A stretch of 64,000 nucleotides of DNA from assembly GCF_022869805.1 (NCBI RefSeq), contig NZ_CP094974.1, positions 3,906,001-3,970,000 of the forward strand. The letters run 5' to 3'. Below the pieces are notes generated by a model that saw nothing but the letters and a program-made list of their open reading frames with translations, was not told the origin of the DNA and ran no database searches. Shown here one piece after another: positions 7,011 through 16,304 of the stretch. Positions within the stretch are counted from its first letter, which is position 1. Each line of letters begins with the position of its first letter. Made by a program: the position numbers and the translations under genes. The DNA is from Halosolutus halophilus. GTDB taxonomy: Archaea > Halobacteriota > Halobacteria > Halobacteriales > Natrialbaceae.

Positions 7011-8660
7011 ATGGACTCCGACGTGTCGTTCGGTCGTGGCGGACTGAACCCGTATCTCGACGTCGACGAACTCGTCGAGGACATCGGACTCGACGAGGAC
7101 GAGATCGCCCGGCGAAAGGAGTTTATCGGCTTCGATCGGGAGGACGAACGCCGTCTCTCCGACCTCGAGGAACTCCTGCGGGAGAATCGGACGGCGATCG
7201 CCGACGACTTCTACGAGAATCTCCTCCAGTACGAGGAGACCCGCGAGATCATCGATCGATCGCCGAAGGGCGTCGATGCCCTCAAACGGACCCAGCAGGC
7301 CTATCTCGTCTCGCTCGCGACCGGCGACTACGACCGGGCGTATTTCGAGAACCGGGCCCGGATCGGCAAACTCCACGAGTTGCTCGACATGCCCCTGAAA
7401 CACTACGTCGGGCAGTACGGCGTCTACTACGACCTCATCATGTCGCGGCTGAACGAGCGCGTCCAGGACCAGGTCGTCGCTGCGATCGAAGAGTGGGCTG
7501 CGGACCGCGAGACCGAGCGCGACGACGGTCTCGATCGGCTCGTCGGCGCACTGGGCCTCGGCGAGAGCGAACGCGACGACGGGGGCGGTCTCGACGAGTC
7601 GTTCGAGGAGACGATCCGGGAAGCGATCGACGACGGGATGATGGACGTCCTCGCGCTGTTGCGGATCCTCAACCTCGACCTGCAGGTCGCCACCGACACG
7701 TACCTCGACTCCTACGCCCAGCGCCTCGAGGATTCGATCGAGCGCCGCGAACGGCTCGCACGTGACGTCGAAGCCGACGTCCAGGAGCCGATCGACGAAC
7801 TGCGCGAGGCGAGCGCGGTCGTCGCACAGCGTGCCGAGACGATCAGCACGCACGCGGCGACCCAGGCTGCGTCGATCGATCGGGCGGCGAGCGAGGTCGG
7901 CGAGGCGAGCGCTGCGATCGACGCGGTCGCGAGCATCGCCGACGAGGTTCACGCCGAGAGCCAGCGCACCGAGCGCCTCGCCGCCGACGGGGTCGACGCG
8001 GCCGACGAGGCGCTCGCGGAACTCGAGACGATCGAAACGGCCGTCGACGACGTCTCGTCGGCGGTCTCGTCGCTCGAGGACCGCACCGACGAGATCGACG
8101 GGATCGTCGATCGGCTGGACGACCTCGCCAAACGAACGTCGATGCTCGCGAAGAACGCCAGGATCGAGGCGTCCCGCGACCCGAGCGGGTCCGAGGCGAC
8201 CAGCGCGCTCGAGGTCATCGCGAACGAGGTCGGGTCGTTCGCCGAGCAGACCCAGTCCGACCTCCGGGCGATCGAAGATACCGTCGAATCGGTCAGGGCT
8301 GACGCTGCAGCCACGATCGAGACGGCAGACGAAACGGTCGCGCGGGTCGACACCGGAACCGAACGGATTCGCGACACGGTCGACTCGCTCGAGGCGATCC
8401 ACGAGTCGGCCCGGTCGACGGCGACCGGCATGGACGACGTCGCGGCGGCGACGGACCAGCAGGCACGCAGCGTCGAGTCGATCGCGGATTCGATCGCCGA
8501 ACTCTCCGAGACGGCCGATCAGGTGGCCGGCGCAGCCGAGTCGGTCGCCGCGGCCAGCCAGGAACAGACCGCGAGCCTGCAGGACGTCGGCGAGAGCGTG
8601 GATCGGCTGACGAGCGACGACGATCCCGATCGAACGCCGGTGTACGAGAAGGTGCAGTGA
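7011..8660 (+). CDS. globin-coupled sensor/HemAT-like soluble transducer
   Basis: A 549-residue soluble protein with no membrane helix. Residues about 30-190 are a protoglobin/globin-coupled sensor domain; H122 in the motif RIGKLHE lines up with the proximal haem histidine (H123) of Bacillus HemAT. Residues 190-260 add a helical linker, and 260-535 form a long coiled coil of the methyl-accepting type. Known relatives sense oxygen for aerotaxis. The signalling tip is unusual: where chemoreceptors have the hairpin NxLALNAxIEAARA...DEVRxLAE, this protein reads LAKNARIEASRDPSG...NEVGSFAE. That weakens the CheA/CheW contact surface, so a non-chemotaxis output is possible. It is divergent from the PIN-ATPase gene; no che genes are in the window. 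Confidence 0.85.
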   Translation: MDSDVSFGRGGLNPYLDVDELVEDIGLDEDEIARRKEFIGFDREDERRLSDLEELLRENRTAIADDFYENLLQYEETREIIDRSPKGVDALKRTQQAYLVSLATGDYDRAYFENRARIGKLHELLDMPLKHYVGQYGVYYDLIMSRLNERVQDQVVAAIEEWAADRETERDDGLDRLVGALGLGESERDDGGGLDESFEETIREAIDDGMMDVLALLRILNLDLQVATDTYLDSYAQRLEDSIERRERLARDVEADVQEPIDELREASAVVAQRAETISTHAATQAASIDRAASEVGEASAAIDAVASIADEVHAESQRTERLAADGVDAADEALAELETIETAVDDVSSAVSSLEDRTDEIDGIVDRLDDLAKRTSMLAKNARIEASRDPSGSEATSALEVIANEVGSFAEQTQSDLRAIEDTVESVRADAAATIETADETVARVDTGTERIRDTVDSLEAIHESARSTATGMDDVAAATDQQARSVESIADSIAELSETADQVAGAAESVAAASQEQTASLQDVGESVDRLTSDDDPDRTPVYEKVQ

Positions 8661-8733
8661 GAGGCGCCGCTTGCGCGTGCGGGACGGTGCCGCCGCCGGT
8701 GGTCTCAACTCCCTGGCCTCCGAAGACGCCCGC

Positions 8734-9867
8734 ATGACGATCGTCGATCTGACGCGCGAACTCGTTTCGATCCCGAGCCACGAGGACGAGACCGGGGCTG
8801 GCGATCGAATCGAAACCTGGCTCCGCCGGGAGACCGACGCCGACGTGCGGCGGGACGAGGTCGGTAACGTGATCGCACGCGAGGGAACCGGCGGGGAGAC
8901 GCTGGCACTGGTCGGCCACCACGACGTCGTCGCGCCGGCGGACTCGCAGGTGACCGACGCTGGCGACGATAGCGGCGAGTACGTCGTCGAGGAACGCGAC
9001 GGTCGGCTCTACGGTCGCGGGACCGCGGACATGAAGGGGGCCGTCGCGGCGGCCATGATCGCCTTTCGAGACAGCGAGGTCCCCGGCACCTCGGAGCACC
9101 GGCCGGAGTTCGGCGACGCCGATCCGGCCGGAGAACTCGTCTTCGCGAGTTTCGTCGGCGAGGAAGTCGGCGGCGTCGGCGCACGCCACGCGATCGAGCA
9201 GGGGTTCGCGCCCGACTACGCGATCGTCGGGGAAGGCTCGACGGGGTACTCCGCGCCCGGCGTCACCGACGTCGCCGTCGTCCACAAGGGCCGTCGGGGG
9301 AGTACGATCACCGCCAGCGGCGAATCCGCTCACGCCAGCGAGGCCGAGGCCGGCGAGAACGCGATCTACCGCGCGACGGACGCCGTCGACCTGATCCGAG
9401 ATCTGGAACCGCCCTCGATGGAGGTCGCCGGCGAGACGATCACGGGTAGCGTCGTCGTCACCGAAATCGAGGGTGGGACCGCGTGGAACGTCGTCCCCGA
9501 TCGCTGTGCGATCACGGTCGACGAGCGGACGGTTCCCGGCGAACGCGCCCCGATCGAACGGGTCGAGGAACTCCCTGGCGTCGAGTGGACCGTCGAACAG
9601 GACCTGCCGCCGATGCGGTGTGGGGACGAAGCCTTCGCCGAGACGGTCCTCGACGCGGCCGACGCCGCCCAGTCCGGCGCACCCGAACTCGTGACGAAAC
9701 CGCACGCGACCGACGCCGGCTGGCTCGCCCGGGCCGGGACGGAGTGTGTCGTCTGCGGGCCGGCGGAACCCGGCGAGGCCCACACCGACGACGAGAGCGT
9801 CTCGATCGACGTCCTCGAGCGCTGTACCGAGATCTACCGACGGGCGGCCGAGGGCTGGCTCCGGTAA
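8734..9867 (+). CDS. M20 family metallopeptidase (ArgE/DapE type)
   Basis: A 377-residue cytosolic zinc peptidase/deacylase. The metal and catalytic motifs are in order: HHDVV (about 62-66, usually HxDVV), GRGTADMKG with the bridging Asp, EEVGG with the catalytic Glu, and a C-terminal histidine in EAHTDDE. A central dimerisation (lid) domain interrupts the catalytic domain between about 185 and 290. The family includes acetylornithine and succinyl-diaminopimelate deacylases and dipeptidases; substrate cannot be told from sequence, and no arg or dap genes flank it. I took the ATG at 8734; the 21 codons upstream are not protein-like. Confidence 0.85.
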   Translation: MTIVDLTRELVSIPSHEDETGAGDRIETWLRRETDADVRRDEVGNVIAREGTGGETLALVGHHDVVAPADSQVTDAGDDSGEYVVEERDGRLYGRGTADMKGAVAAAMIAFRDSEVPGTSEHRPEFGDADPAGELVFASFVGEEVGGVGARHAIEQGFAPDYAIVGEGSTGYSAPGVTDVAVVHKGRRGSTITASGESAHASEAEAGENAIYRATDAVDLIRDLEPPSMEVAGETITGSVVVTEIEGGTAWNVVPDRCAITVDERTVPGERAPIERVEELPGVEWTVEQDLPPMRCGDEAFAETVLDAADAAQSGAPELVTKPHATDAGWLARAGTECVVCGPAEPGEAHTDDESVSIDVLERCTEIYRRAAEGWLR

Positions 9868-10020
9868 CCGTTCGGATACTGGACAGGGGATAGTGAAAAA
9901 GACAGTACAATCCACGGAACCGGCCCCGTCACCGTTCGAGCGGAGATCGAGGAGGAGCGAGCGCAGTTTCAGGAGCAGAGAAACGAAATGGAAGAATTCG
10001 TCTCGGAATCCGCCCTCGCT

Positions 10021-10209
10021 TCACTCGCAGTCCGATCGCGCCTCGCGTTCCGTCACGTTCTCGCTCCCGCACTGCGGGCACTCCGCCTGGTCCGCGTAGA
10101 ACCGCTCCCCGCAGTCCTCGCAGGCGTACGGTGCCTCCTCGGCCGCGGTCCGTTTCGCTTCCTGGGTGAACTGGCCGACCTTTCGCCCGAGGTCCTCGAA
10201 GAATCCCAT
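10021..10209 (-). CDS. small zinc-ribbon protein
   Basis: A 62-residue protein. The N-terminal half is an amphipathic helix beginning MGFFEDLGRKVG; the C-terminal half is a zinc ribbon with two Cys pairs, CEDC (29-32) and CPQC (44-47), and one extra Cys near the end. Such CPxCG-type small zinc proteins are common in haloarchaea and mostly of unknown role; some affect biofilm or stress behaviour in Haloferax (general knowledge). It is followed closely by a membrane protein on the same strand upstream. Confidence 0.75.
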   Translation of the reverse strand: MGFFEDLGRKVGQFTQEAKRTAAEEAPYACEDCGERFYADQAECPQCGSENVTEREARSDCE

Positions 10210-10270
10210 TTGCCGTGTCTTGTCCGTCGAGGCGGTTAACGGTGTGTGTCCGGACCCGTGGTGAAGCCGG

Positions 10271-10630
10271 TCAGACGCCGGGGATGCCGACCGCTTCGAA
10301 CCCGGTGATCCCGACCGCAGCGAGGGCGTACAGGCCGATCAGGACGGTAACCCACGCGACGAGGCCGATCATCGCAGCGGCGGTCCAGTCGCCCGGATAC
10401 CGGACGTTGATCACGGCGATGTACGCCAGCAGGGCGAGCAACGGCCCCAGAAGCGGGATCCAGCCGACGAAGAAGCCGACGACCGCCCAGACGATCGCTC
10501 CGATCAGGGCGGTGACGATGGCGTGATCGTAATTGCCCGCGCCGACGATCACTCGCGCACCGACGTAGATGCCGAGCGCGCCGATGAGCAGGCTGACGAA
10601 GAACACGATGACTGATGATGCGACTACCAT
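10271..10630 (-). CDS. four-helix small membrane protein
   Basis: A 119-residue hydrophobic protein of unknown function with four probable transmembrane helices at about 5-26, 31-50, 53-75 and 80-108, joined by very short loops. I chose the ATG at 10630 because it starts at the first membrane helix; an upstream in-frame ATG at 10675 adds 15 residues without coding character. It lies 61 bases upstream of the zinc-ribbon gene on the same strand, so the two may be co-transcribed. A 236-base gap separates it from the divergent carboxypeptidase gene. Confidence 0.75.
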   Translation of the reverse strand: MVVASSVIVFFVSLLIGALGIYVGARVIVGAGNYDHAIVTALIGAIVWAVVGFFVGWIPLLGPLLALLAYIAVINVRYPGDWTAAAMIGLVAWVTVLIGLYALAAVGITGFEAVGIPGV

Positions 10631-10866
10631 ATCTCGAAAACACGTCAGTCCGAGCGAACAGGTCACGGCTTGCACGTTCTACGCCCACTTCAGAGTATTC
10701 TCTCTCGCCGTGGCCGCCCGCGAGCGCGTGAACGAATCGGTAGCTGGACGGTCACGCGATTCGGTAGTCGAGTCGTTCCGAGAGGACGGGAAGCGATCCG
10801 TGCCGTTACGGCAGGGCGGAACGGGGACCACGACGTTGATACCATTGCCTCGGCAAGTAGGTCTCG

Positions 10867-12393
10867 ATGGCGACAGATCAGGCCTCACAGGAGACGGACG
10901 ATACGTACGAACGGTTCGAAGAGCGGGTCACCCGCATCTCGAACGTCGGCAACGCCGCCGGCATCCTGCGGTGGGATCAGGAGGTCGTAATGCCCGACGA
11001 GGGGACGCCCGCACGGGCACAACAACTCTCGACGCTGTCCTCGCTCAGCCACGACCTCCTGACCGCGGACGAGACCGGGGATCTGCTCGACGAACTGGAG
11101 GGGAGCGACCTCGAAGACGATCGGGCCGCGGTCGTCCGTGAGGTTCGCCGACAGTACGATCGGGAGACCAGCGTCCCGGGGGAACTCGTCGAGGAAATCT
11201 CCGCGACGACCGCGAACGCCCACCCGACGTGGAAGCAGGCCAGGGAAGAGGACGACTTCGACCACTTCGCGCCCACCCTCGAGAAACTGGTCGAACTCAA
11301 GCGGGAGTACGCGAACCACATCGATCCCGACGCCGATCCCTACGCCGTGCTCTTCGCCGAGTACGAGCCGTACCTCGACCTCGAGACGGCCGAACGGGTG
11401 CTCGAACGGCTGCGCGACGAACTCGTCCCGCTGATCGACGCGATCGACGACAGCGACGCGGACCTGGCGACCGATGCGTTCGCGGGCGAATTCGAGGACG
11501 ACGATCAGGAGGCGCTCGCCCGCGACGTCCTCGACTCGCTCGGCTACGACTGGGATCGCGGCCGCCTCGACACCGCCCCGCACCCGTTCTCCTCCGGCAC
11601 CCAGTTCGACGCCCGCGTGACGACCCGCTTCGAGGAGGACGACCTGCTCGGGTCGATCACCTCCACGATCCACGAGTTCGGCCACGCCAACTACACGCTC
11701 GGGCTCCCCGACGAGGGCTACGGCACCCCGCTCGGCGAGGCGCGCGACCTCTCCGTCCACGAATCACAGTCCCGCCTCTGGGAGAACCACGTCGGCCGAT
11801 CGCGTCCCTTCTGGGACCACTTCCTGCCGATCGCCCGCGATCGGTTCCCGGAACTCGAGGACGTCTCCCCCGAGGAGGCCTACGAGGCCGCGAACCAGGT
11901 CTACGACGACAACCTCATTCGCGTCGAGGCGGACGAACTCACCTACCACCTCCACATCGTGATCCGGTTCGAGATCGAACGCGCGCTCATCTCGGGCGAC
12001 CTCGACGTCGAAGACGTTCCCGAAACGTGGAACGACAAGTACGAGGAGTACCTCGGCGTCCGTCCGGAGACCGACGCCGAGGGCTGTCTGCAGGACATCC
12101 ACTGGTCGCACGGCTCCTTTGGCTACTTCCCGACCTACTCGCTCGGCTCCGTCCTCGCGGCGCAACTGTACGCCGCCGCCGAAGACGATCTCGGCGACCT
12201 CGACGACGCCGTCCGCGAGGGTGACTTCAACGAATTGAACGGCTGGCTCCGCGAGAACGTCCACCAGCACGGCAAACAGTACACCACCCCCGACCTGATC
12301 GAGCGGGCGACCGGCGAGGAATTCACGGCGGATTACTTCCTCGACTACGTCCGGTCGAAGTACGGCGACCTGTACGACCTCGGCGGCTACTGA
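10867..12393 (+). CDS. carboxypeptidase M32 (Taq type)
   Basis: A 508-residue cytosolic metallocarboxypeptidase that removes C-terminal residues from peptides. The zinc site is HEFGH at 269-273 with the third ligand E299 in the family signature HESQSRLWENHVG (298-310). The whole protein is helical, as known for the family, and full length. Tyr-rich motifs near 385-450 complete the substrate groove. It starts 237 bases from the divergent small membrane protein and looks monocistronic. Confidence 0.95.
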   Translation: MATDQASQETDDTYERFEERVTRISNVGNAAGILRWDQEVVMPDEGTPARAQQLSTLSSLSHDLLTADETGDLLDELEGSDLEDDRAAVVREVRRQYDRETSVPGELVEEISATTANAHPTWKQAREEDDFDHFAPTLEKLVELKREYANHIDPDADPYAVLFAEYEPYLDLETAERVLERLRDELVPLIDAIDDSDADLATDAFAGEFEDDDQEALARDVLDSLGYDWDRGRLDTAPHPFSSGTQFDARVTTRFEEDDLLGSITSTIHEFGHANYTLGLPDEGYGTPLGEARDLSVHESQSRLWENHVGRSRPFWDHFLPIARDRFPELEDVSPEEAYEAANQVYDDNLIRVEADELTYHLHIVIRFEIERALISGDLDVEDVPETWNDKYEEYLGVRPETDAEGCLQDIHWSHGSFGYFPTYSLGSVLAAQLYAAAEDDLGDLDDAVREGDFNELNGWLRENVHQHGKQYTTPDLIERATGEEFTADYFLDYVRSKYGDLYDLGGY

Positions 12394-12514
12394 ATCGGCC
12401 GCCTCCCGCCGAACGAGTGCGGCGATCGTTCGCGGCGATCCGACACGCGACGGCTCAGACCTGCGATTCGATCGCCGTTCCGTCCCGGGTCGATCGCAGA
12501 CCGAATCGTCGGAC

Positions 12515-12853
12515 TCAGAGGACGAGGAATCGCAGCACCCACAGTGCGATCATCCCGGTGGCGATCGTTGCGAAGACGTTCTCCGTCCGCCACGCGACCG
12601 CGGCGGCGACCGCGCCAGCGAGCAGGTGCTCGTCGAGGAGCGTCGCCTGGACGGTCGGGCCGAGCGTGACGAGTGCGGGTGCGACGAGTGCTGCGAGCAC
12701 CGCCGCCGGAACGAATCGGAGCAGCTTCTGGAGGCGCGTCGGCATCTCGCTGATCCGTCCGAACAGGTAGATGAAGGAGAATCGAACGGCGAACGTCGCG
12801 ACGCCGATCGCGACGATGACGCCCCAGATTGCGACGGGACCGCGGTCGATCAT
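12515..12853 (-). CDS. azlD: AzlD family branched-chain amino acid exporter subunit
   Basis: A 112-residue membrane protein with four hydrophobic segments and the family motif of a short N-terminal helix followed by FAVRFSF near 20. AzlD is the small partner of AzlC in export of branched-chain amino acids in Bacillus. The start overlaps the stop of the azlC homologue by four bases (ATGA), so the pair is translationally coupled; this overlap fixes the start. It converges with the M32 peptidase across 121 bases. Confidence 0.9.
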   Translation of the reverse strand: MIDRGPVAIWGVIVAIGVATFAVRFSFIYLFGRISEMPTRLQKLLRFVPAAVLAALVAPALVTLGPTVQATLLDEHLLAGAVAAAVAWRTENVFATIATGMIALWVLRFLVL

Positions 12854-13527
12854 CGATCGACGCCCCTCGCCGAGAGCAACCCGGCTGCGATCCCCGCCAG
12901 TGCGCCGACCAGCAGCCCGAGATTGAACGGAACGTCCGCGGCGACGATGGCAACTGCGCCGCCAGCGATCGCGGCGACGGTCCGAGGGCGGTCTTTCATC
13001 GCCGGAACCAGGAGTGCGAGAAAGACCAGCGGGACGGCAAAGGAGAGCCCCCACGACTCGGGAACGCCGGCGCCGACGACGACCCCGAGGGCCGTGCCGA
13101 CGATCCAGACCAGCCAGATACTCGCGGCGACTCCCAGATAGTACGACCGCCTGTCACGGTCGCGATCGTCGGCGTACTCGGCGATCGACATCGCGTACGC
13201 CTGATCGGTGAGCAGGTAGGCGAGGTACGCGCGAGTCCGACGGCGGTACGTTCGGAAGTGCGGTGCGATCGACGCCGAGTACATCAGCATCCGCAGATTG
13301 ATCACGACCGCAGTCGCGACGACGACCGCCAGCGGCGCGTTCGCGCCGAGCAGTTCGATCGCGGCCAGCTGGGACGCCCCCGCGAACACGATGGCCGACA
13401 TTCCGACCGCCTGCGCCGGCGTCATGCCGACGTCGGCGGCCGCGATTCCGGTAACGAGGGCGAACGGAACGATCCCGAGCTGAAGCGGGAGCGCGTCGAG
13501 TACGCCCGACCGAAGATCCTCGTTCAT
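12850..13527 (-). CDS. azlC: AzlC family branched-chain amino acid exporter
   Basis: A 225-residue polytopic membrane protein. The N-terminal helix carries the AzlC signature PLQLGIVPFALVTG (about 14-27), followed by AGASQ (48-52) and NLRM near 76. About six to seven helices are predicted by eye. With AzlD it would export branched-chain amino acids or similar. I used the ATG at 13527: the frame runs on upstream but the extra 60 residues are basic and overlap the promoter region of the divergent dehydrogenase. Confidence 0.92.
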   Translation of the reverse strand: MNEDLRSGVLDALPLQLGIVPFALVTGIAAADVGMTPAQAVGMSAIVFAGASQLAAIELLGANAPLAVVVATAVVINLRMLMYSASIAPHFRTYRRRTRAYLAYLLTDQAYAMSIAEYADDRDRDRRSYYLGVAASIWLVWIVGTALGVVVGAGVPESWGLSFAVPLVFLALLVPAMKDRPRTVAAIAGGAVAIVAADVPFNLGLLVGALAGIAAGLLSARGVDR

Positions 13528-13700
13528 ACCGACGCTCACGCTACTCGCATCAAAACGGTATCGAACTGGCGGTCGCGCGAGAATCTCCACCACGCCGGCG
13601 CAGTGCCACGACGGCGTCGCAGTTCGAGTCGAACCGGACGAACACGTCGTGGCGTCGCTTCTTCGAAGCACCCAATGTCCTGGCCGGAGATGACCGCCAC

Positions 13701-14447
13701 ATGGCATCGGAAAACCGACTCGATGAGCGAACGGCGATCGTTACCGGCGCGAGTTCCGGTATCGGCGCGGCGACCTGTCGCGCGCTCGCAGACAGGGGCG
13801 CGAACGTCGTCCTCGCGGCCCGCAGCGAGGACCGACTGGCGGAACTCGCCGACGAACTCGAGACGACCCACGACGCCGAGACGCTGGTCGTCCCGACGAA
13901 CGTCCGCGACGAGGCCGCCGTCGACGACCTGATCGCCGAGACGGTCGAGACCTTCGGCGGCATCGACGTGCTCGTGAACAACGCCGGCCTCTCCCGCGGG
14001 ACCGACGTCGCCGAACTGACGACCGAGCAGTTCGAGACGATGCAGGAGACCAACGTCGACGGCGTCTTCTACGCCACGCGGGCGGCGATTCCACACGTTC
14101 GGGAGCGGTCGGGCCACCTGATCTTCGTCGGGAGCTTCGCCGGCCAGTACCCCCGATCGTTCAACCCCGTCTACGCCGCCTCGAAGTGGTGGGTCCGGGG
14201 CTTCGCCAAGAGCGTCGCCGCGCAGGTCGGCGGCGACGGCGTCGGCGTCACGGTCGTCAATCCGTCCGAGGTTCGAACGGAGTTCGAGACCGCGGACGGG
14301 ACGACGTTCGCCGAGGCCTTCGACCCGAACGAGGCCACCGAACCCGAGGAAATCGCCGACGCGATCGTCTTCGCCGCCTCGCGCGAGGGGGCGAGCGTGA
14401 GCGAACTCGACCTCTACCGGCGGGACAAGTTCGTCGACACGTTCTGA
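13701..14447 (+). CDS. short-chain dehydrogenase/reductase, classical type
   Basis: A 248-residue Rossmann oxidoreductase. Visible motifs: coenzyme loop TGASSGIG at 15-22, NNAG at 93-96, and the catalytic S145-Y158-K162 (YAASK). The residue after the second beta strand is Arg (AARSEDR), which favours NADP(H). Sequence does not give the substrate; YdfG-like 3-hydroxyacid dehydrogenases look closest. It starts 173 bases from the divergent azlC start. Confidence 0.92.
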   Translation: MASENRLDERTAIVTGASSGIGAATCRALADRGANVVLAARSEDRLAELADELETTHDAETLVVPTNVRDEAAVDDLIAETVETFGGIDVLVNNAGLSRGTDVAELTTEQFETMQETNVDGVFYATRAAIPHVRERSGHLIFVGSFAGQYPRSFNPVYAASKWWVRGFAKSVAAQVGGDGVGVTVVNPSEVRTEFETADGTTFAEAFDPNEATEPEEIADAIVFAASREGASVSELDLYRRDKFVDTF

Positions 14448-14571
14448 GTGCTCACGATCGGTTTCCAGGGGGAGCGGTCGATCCGGGATCGACGAACGCG
14501 AATCGCTCGTATAAAACGAGGCTGAACATGCCGACTGTGGACTCACCCGCGGCGAGTCCGACCGTTCGCGT

Positions 14572-15174
14572 ATGCGAGTCTCGATCCCGGGCTTCGACGG
14601 CCTGTACTTCGACACCGACGCGGAATCGCCCGCCGTGAATATCGCCCTGACCGCCGCGGGGCGGCGCGCACCGAAACCGCAGGGGTACGCGGTGCAACTG
14701 CTGCCGTACCTCTGGTCGTTCGACGTCGACCTGCGGGAGGTGCCGAACGACCACCCGATCCAGTACCTCCACCCCGAGGGTGCCCGGAGCCTCGGCGAAC
14801 TGTCGGCCGATCGGACCGTCCGACAGGTTGGTACCGAACTCGAGTCAGTCCTCCGGTTCGTCTGGGCGGTCAACCGGGAGGTCGAGATGGCGACGAACCA
14901 GCTCGTCGGCCGCGAACCGAACCACGACGGCGTCGTCATCGAGATCGACGAGGGATCGGTCACCGCGGACGGCGAGGAACTCGGGACCGACGAGTTCGAC
15001 GTCGAGGAACCCGCCAAAAGCGTCGGTTCGGACGCCGGTATCGGCTCCCGATCGGTGACCGAGATCGAGATCGAGGACGGGAACCCCGGTGCGGACGCGG
15101 ACGCGACCGACGATGACGTCGGACTCGGTTCAGCCGGCGACGACGACGAATCTCGTCCTGCCGACGACGATTGA
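14572..15174 (+). CDS. conserved haloarchaeal protein, acidic tail
   Basis: A 200-residue protein I cannot assign. The first 115 residues are an ordered alpha/beta domain starting MRVSIPGFDGLYFDTD; the last 70 are almost entirely Asp, Glu, Gly and Ala and probably disordered. There are no Cys residues or catalytic motifs. The start is clear from a shift to acidic coding sequence and an ATG after a 124-base gap. It may be co-transcribed with the cobalamin-binding protein 85 bases downstream. Confidence 0.7.
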   Translation: MRVSIPGFDGLYFDTDAESPAVNIALTAAGRRAPKPQGYAVQLLPYLWSFDVDLREVPNDHPIQYLHPEGARSLGELSADRTVRQVGTELESVLRFVWAVNREVEMATNQLVGREPNHDGVVIEIDEGSVTADGEELGTDEFDVEEPAKSVGSDAGIGSRSVTEIEIEDGNPGADADATDDDVGLGSAGDDDESRPADDD

Positions 15175-15259
15175 CGCTTCGCCTCGAGGCCCGACCTTGC
15201 GCCCTGACGTCGACCGCCGGGACGCCGCTGTTTTTGGTCTCGGCGTCCCTACCACCGGT

Positions 15260-16300
15260 ATGCGAATCGTCACGACGCTCCCCTCGGCGACCGAGACCGT
15301 CGCCGCGCTCGGCATCGAACCCGTCGGCGTCTCCCACGAGTGCGACTATCCCCCCGGCGTCGAGTCGCTCCCGTCGATTACCCGATCGCGAATCGACGCC
15401 GACGCCTCGAGCGCCGAGATCGATCGGCAGGTACTCGAAACGGCAGAGACCGAGGACGGCGTCTACGACGTCGACGTCGAGACGCTCGACGATCTCGATC
15501 CGGACCTGATCGTCACGCAGGGAATGTGCGACGTCTGTGCGGTCGACGAGATCGTCGTCGCGAACGCGATCGAGCAAATCAACGAGGCGCGACGCGCCTC
15601 GAGCAGTCGGACGGAGTCCGACGACGACGCGGATCCCGAGGTCGTCACCACCGATCCCCACTCCGTCGCGGACGTGCTCGACGACCTCGATCGGATCGGC
15701 CGGGCGACCGGCCGCGAAGATCGCGCTCGAGAGGTCCGACTGGAACTCGAGGAGCGCATCGACGCTGTCCGGGAGCGTACGGCAGACATCGACGCCGGCG
15801 AACGCCCGCGAGTAGCGATCTTCGACTGGACCGATCCCGTGATGATCGCGGGCCACTGGACGGCCGAACTCGTCGACTGGGCGGGTGGCGAGTACGGATT
15901 GGCCGACGTCGGCGAGCGCTCTCGCCCGCGGGAGTGGGACGATATTCGCGAGTACGATCCCGAGGTCGTGATCGTCGCCCCCTGCGGGTTCGGGCTCGAC
16001 CAGATCGCCGCGAACCGGAGCGACCTCACCGATCGCGAGGGGTGGACCGATCTCGCGGCCGTACGGGACGGGCGTGTCTGGGCGCTCGACGGCCACCACT
16101 ACCTCAATCGGCCCGGTCCGCGGCTCGTGGACACGCTCGAGGCCATCGCAGGAATGGTCCGACCCGATCGGTTCGGCGCGCCGGACCGGGACGTCGCGGT
16201 CCCGTTCGACGACCTCGAGTCGATCGGAACGGGGATCGCCGATACCGCGGAGACTGGCGACGCTGACACCGCGAGCAACTCGCGAGCCGAGGTCGACTGA
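15260..16300 (+). CDS. BtuF-like cobalamin-binding protein without signal peptide
   Basis: A 346-residue class III periplasmic-binding-protein fold. It opens MRIVTTLPSATET, the typical first strand of BtuF-type vitamin B12 binding proteins, and contains two lobes joined by a long helix (about 140-175, rich in Arg/Glu). CGFGLDQ near 240 and a conserved WALDGHHY near 275 fit the family. There is no signal peptide or lipobox, so it looks cytoplasmic, unlike true transporter-binding subunits; cytosolic versions may act in cobalamin handling or repair. No btuCD genes are adjacent. The JAMM protease gene begins four bases after its stop. Confidence 0.8.
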   Translation: MRIVTTLPSATETVAALGIEPVGVSHECDYPPGVESLPSITRSRIDADASSAEIDRQVLETAETEDGVYDVDVETLDDLDPDLIVTQGMCDVCAVDEIVVANAIEQINEARRASSSRTESDDDADPEVVTTDPHSVADVLDDLDRIGRATGREDRAREVRLELEERIDAVRERTADIDAGERPRVAIFDWTDPVMIAGHWTAELVDWAGGEYGLADVGERSRPREWDDIREYDPEVVIVAPCGFGLDQIAANRSDLTDREGWTDLAAVRDGRVWALDGHHYLNRPGPRLVDTLEAIAGMVRPDRFGAPDRDVAVPFDDLESIGTGIADTAETGDADTASNSRAEVD

Positions 16301-16304
16301 ACCC

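Noticed and set aside
9868-10020. Coding-like helical sequence (VRAEIEEERAQFQEQRNEMEEF) after the M20 stop
   Set aside because: It continues the M20 frame past the stop without its own start, and ends in antisense of the zinc-ribbon gene. It may be a remnant, but there is not enough to call a pseudogene.
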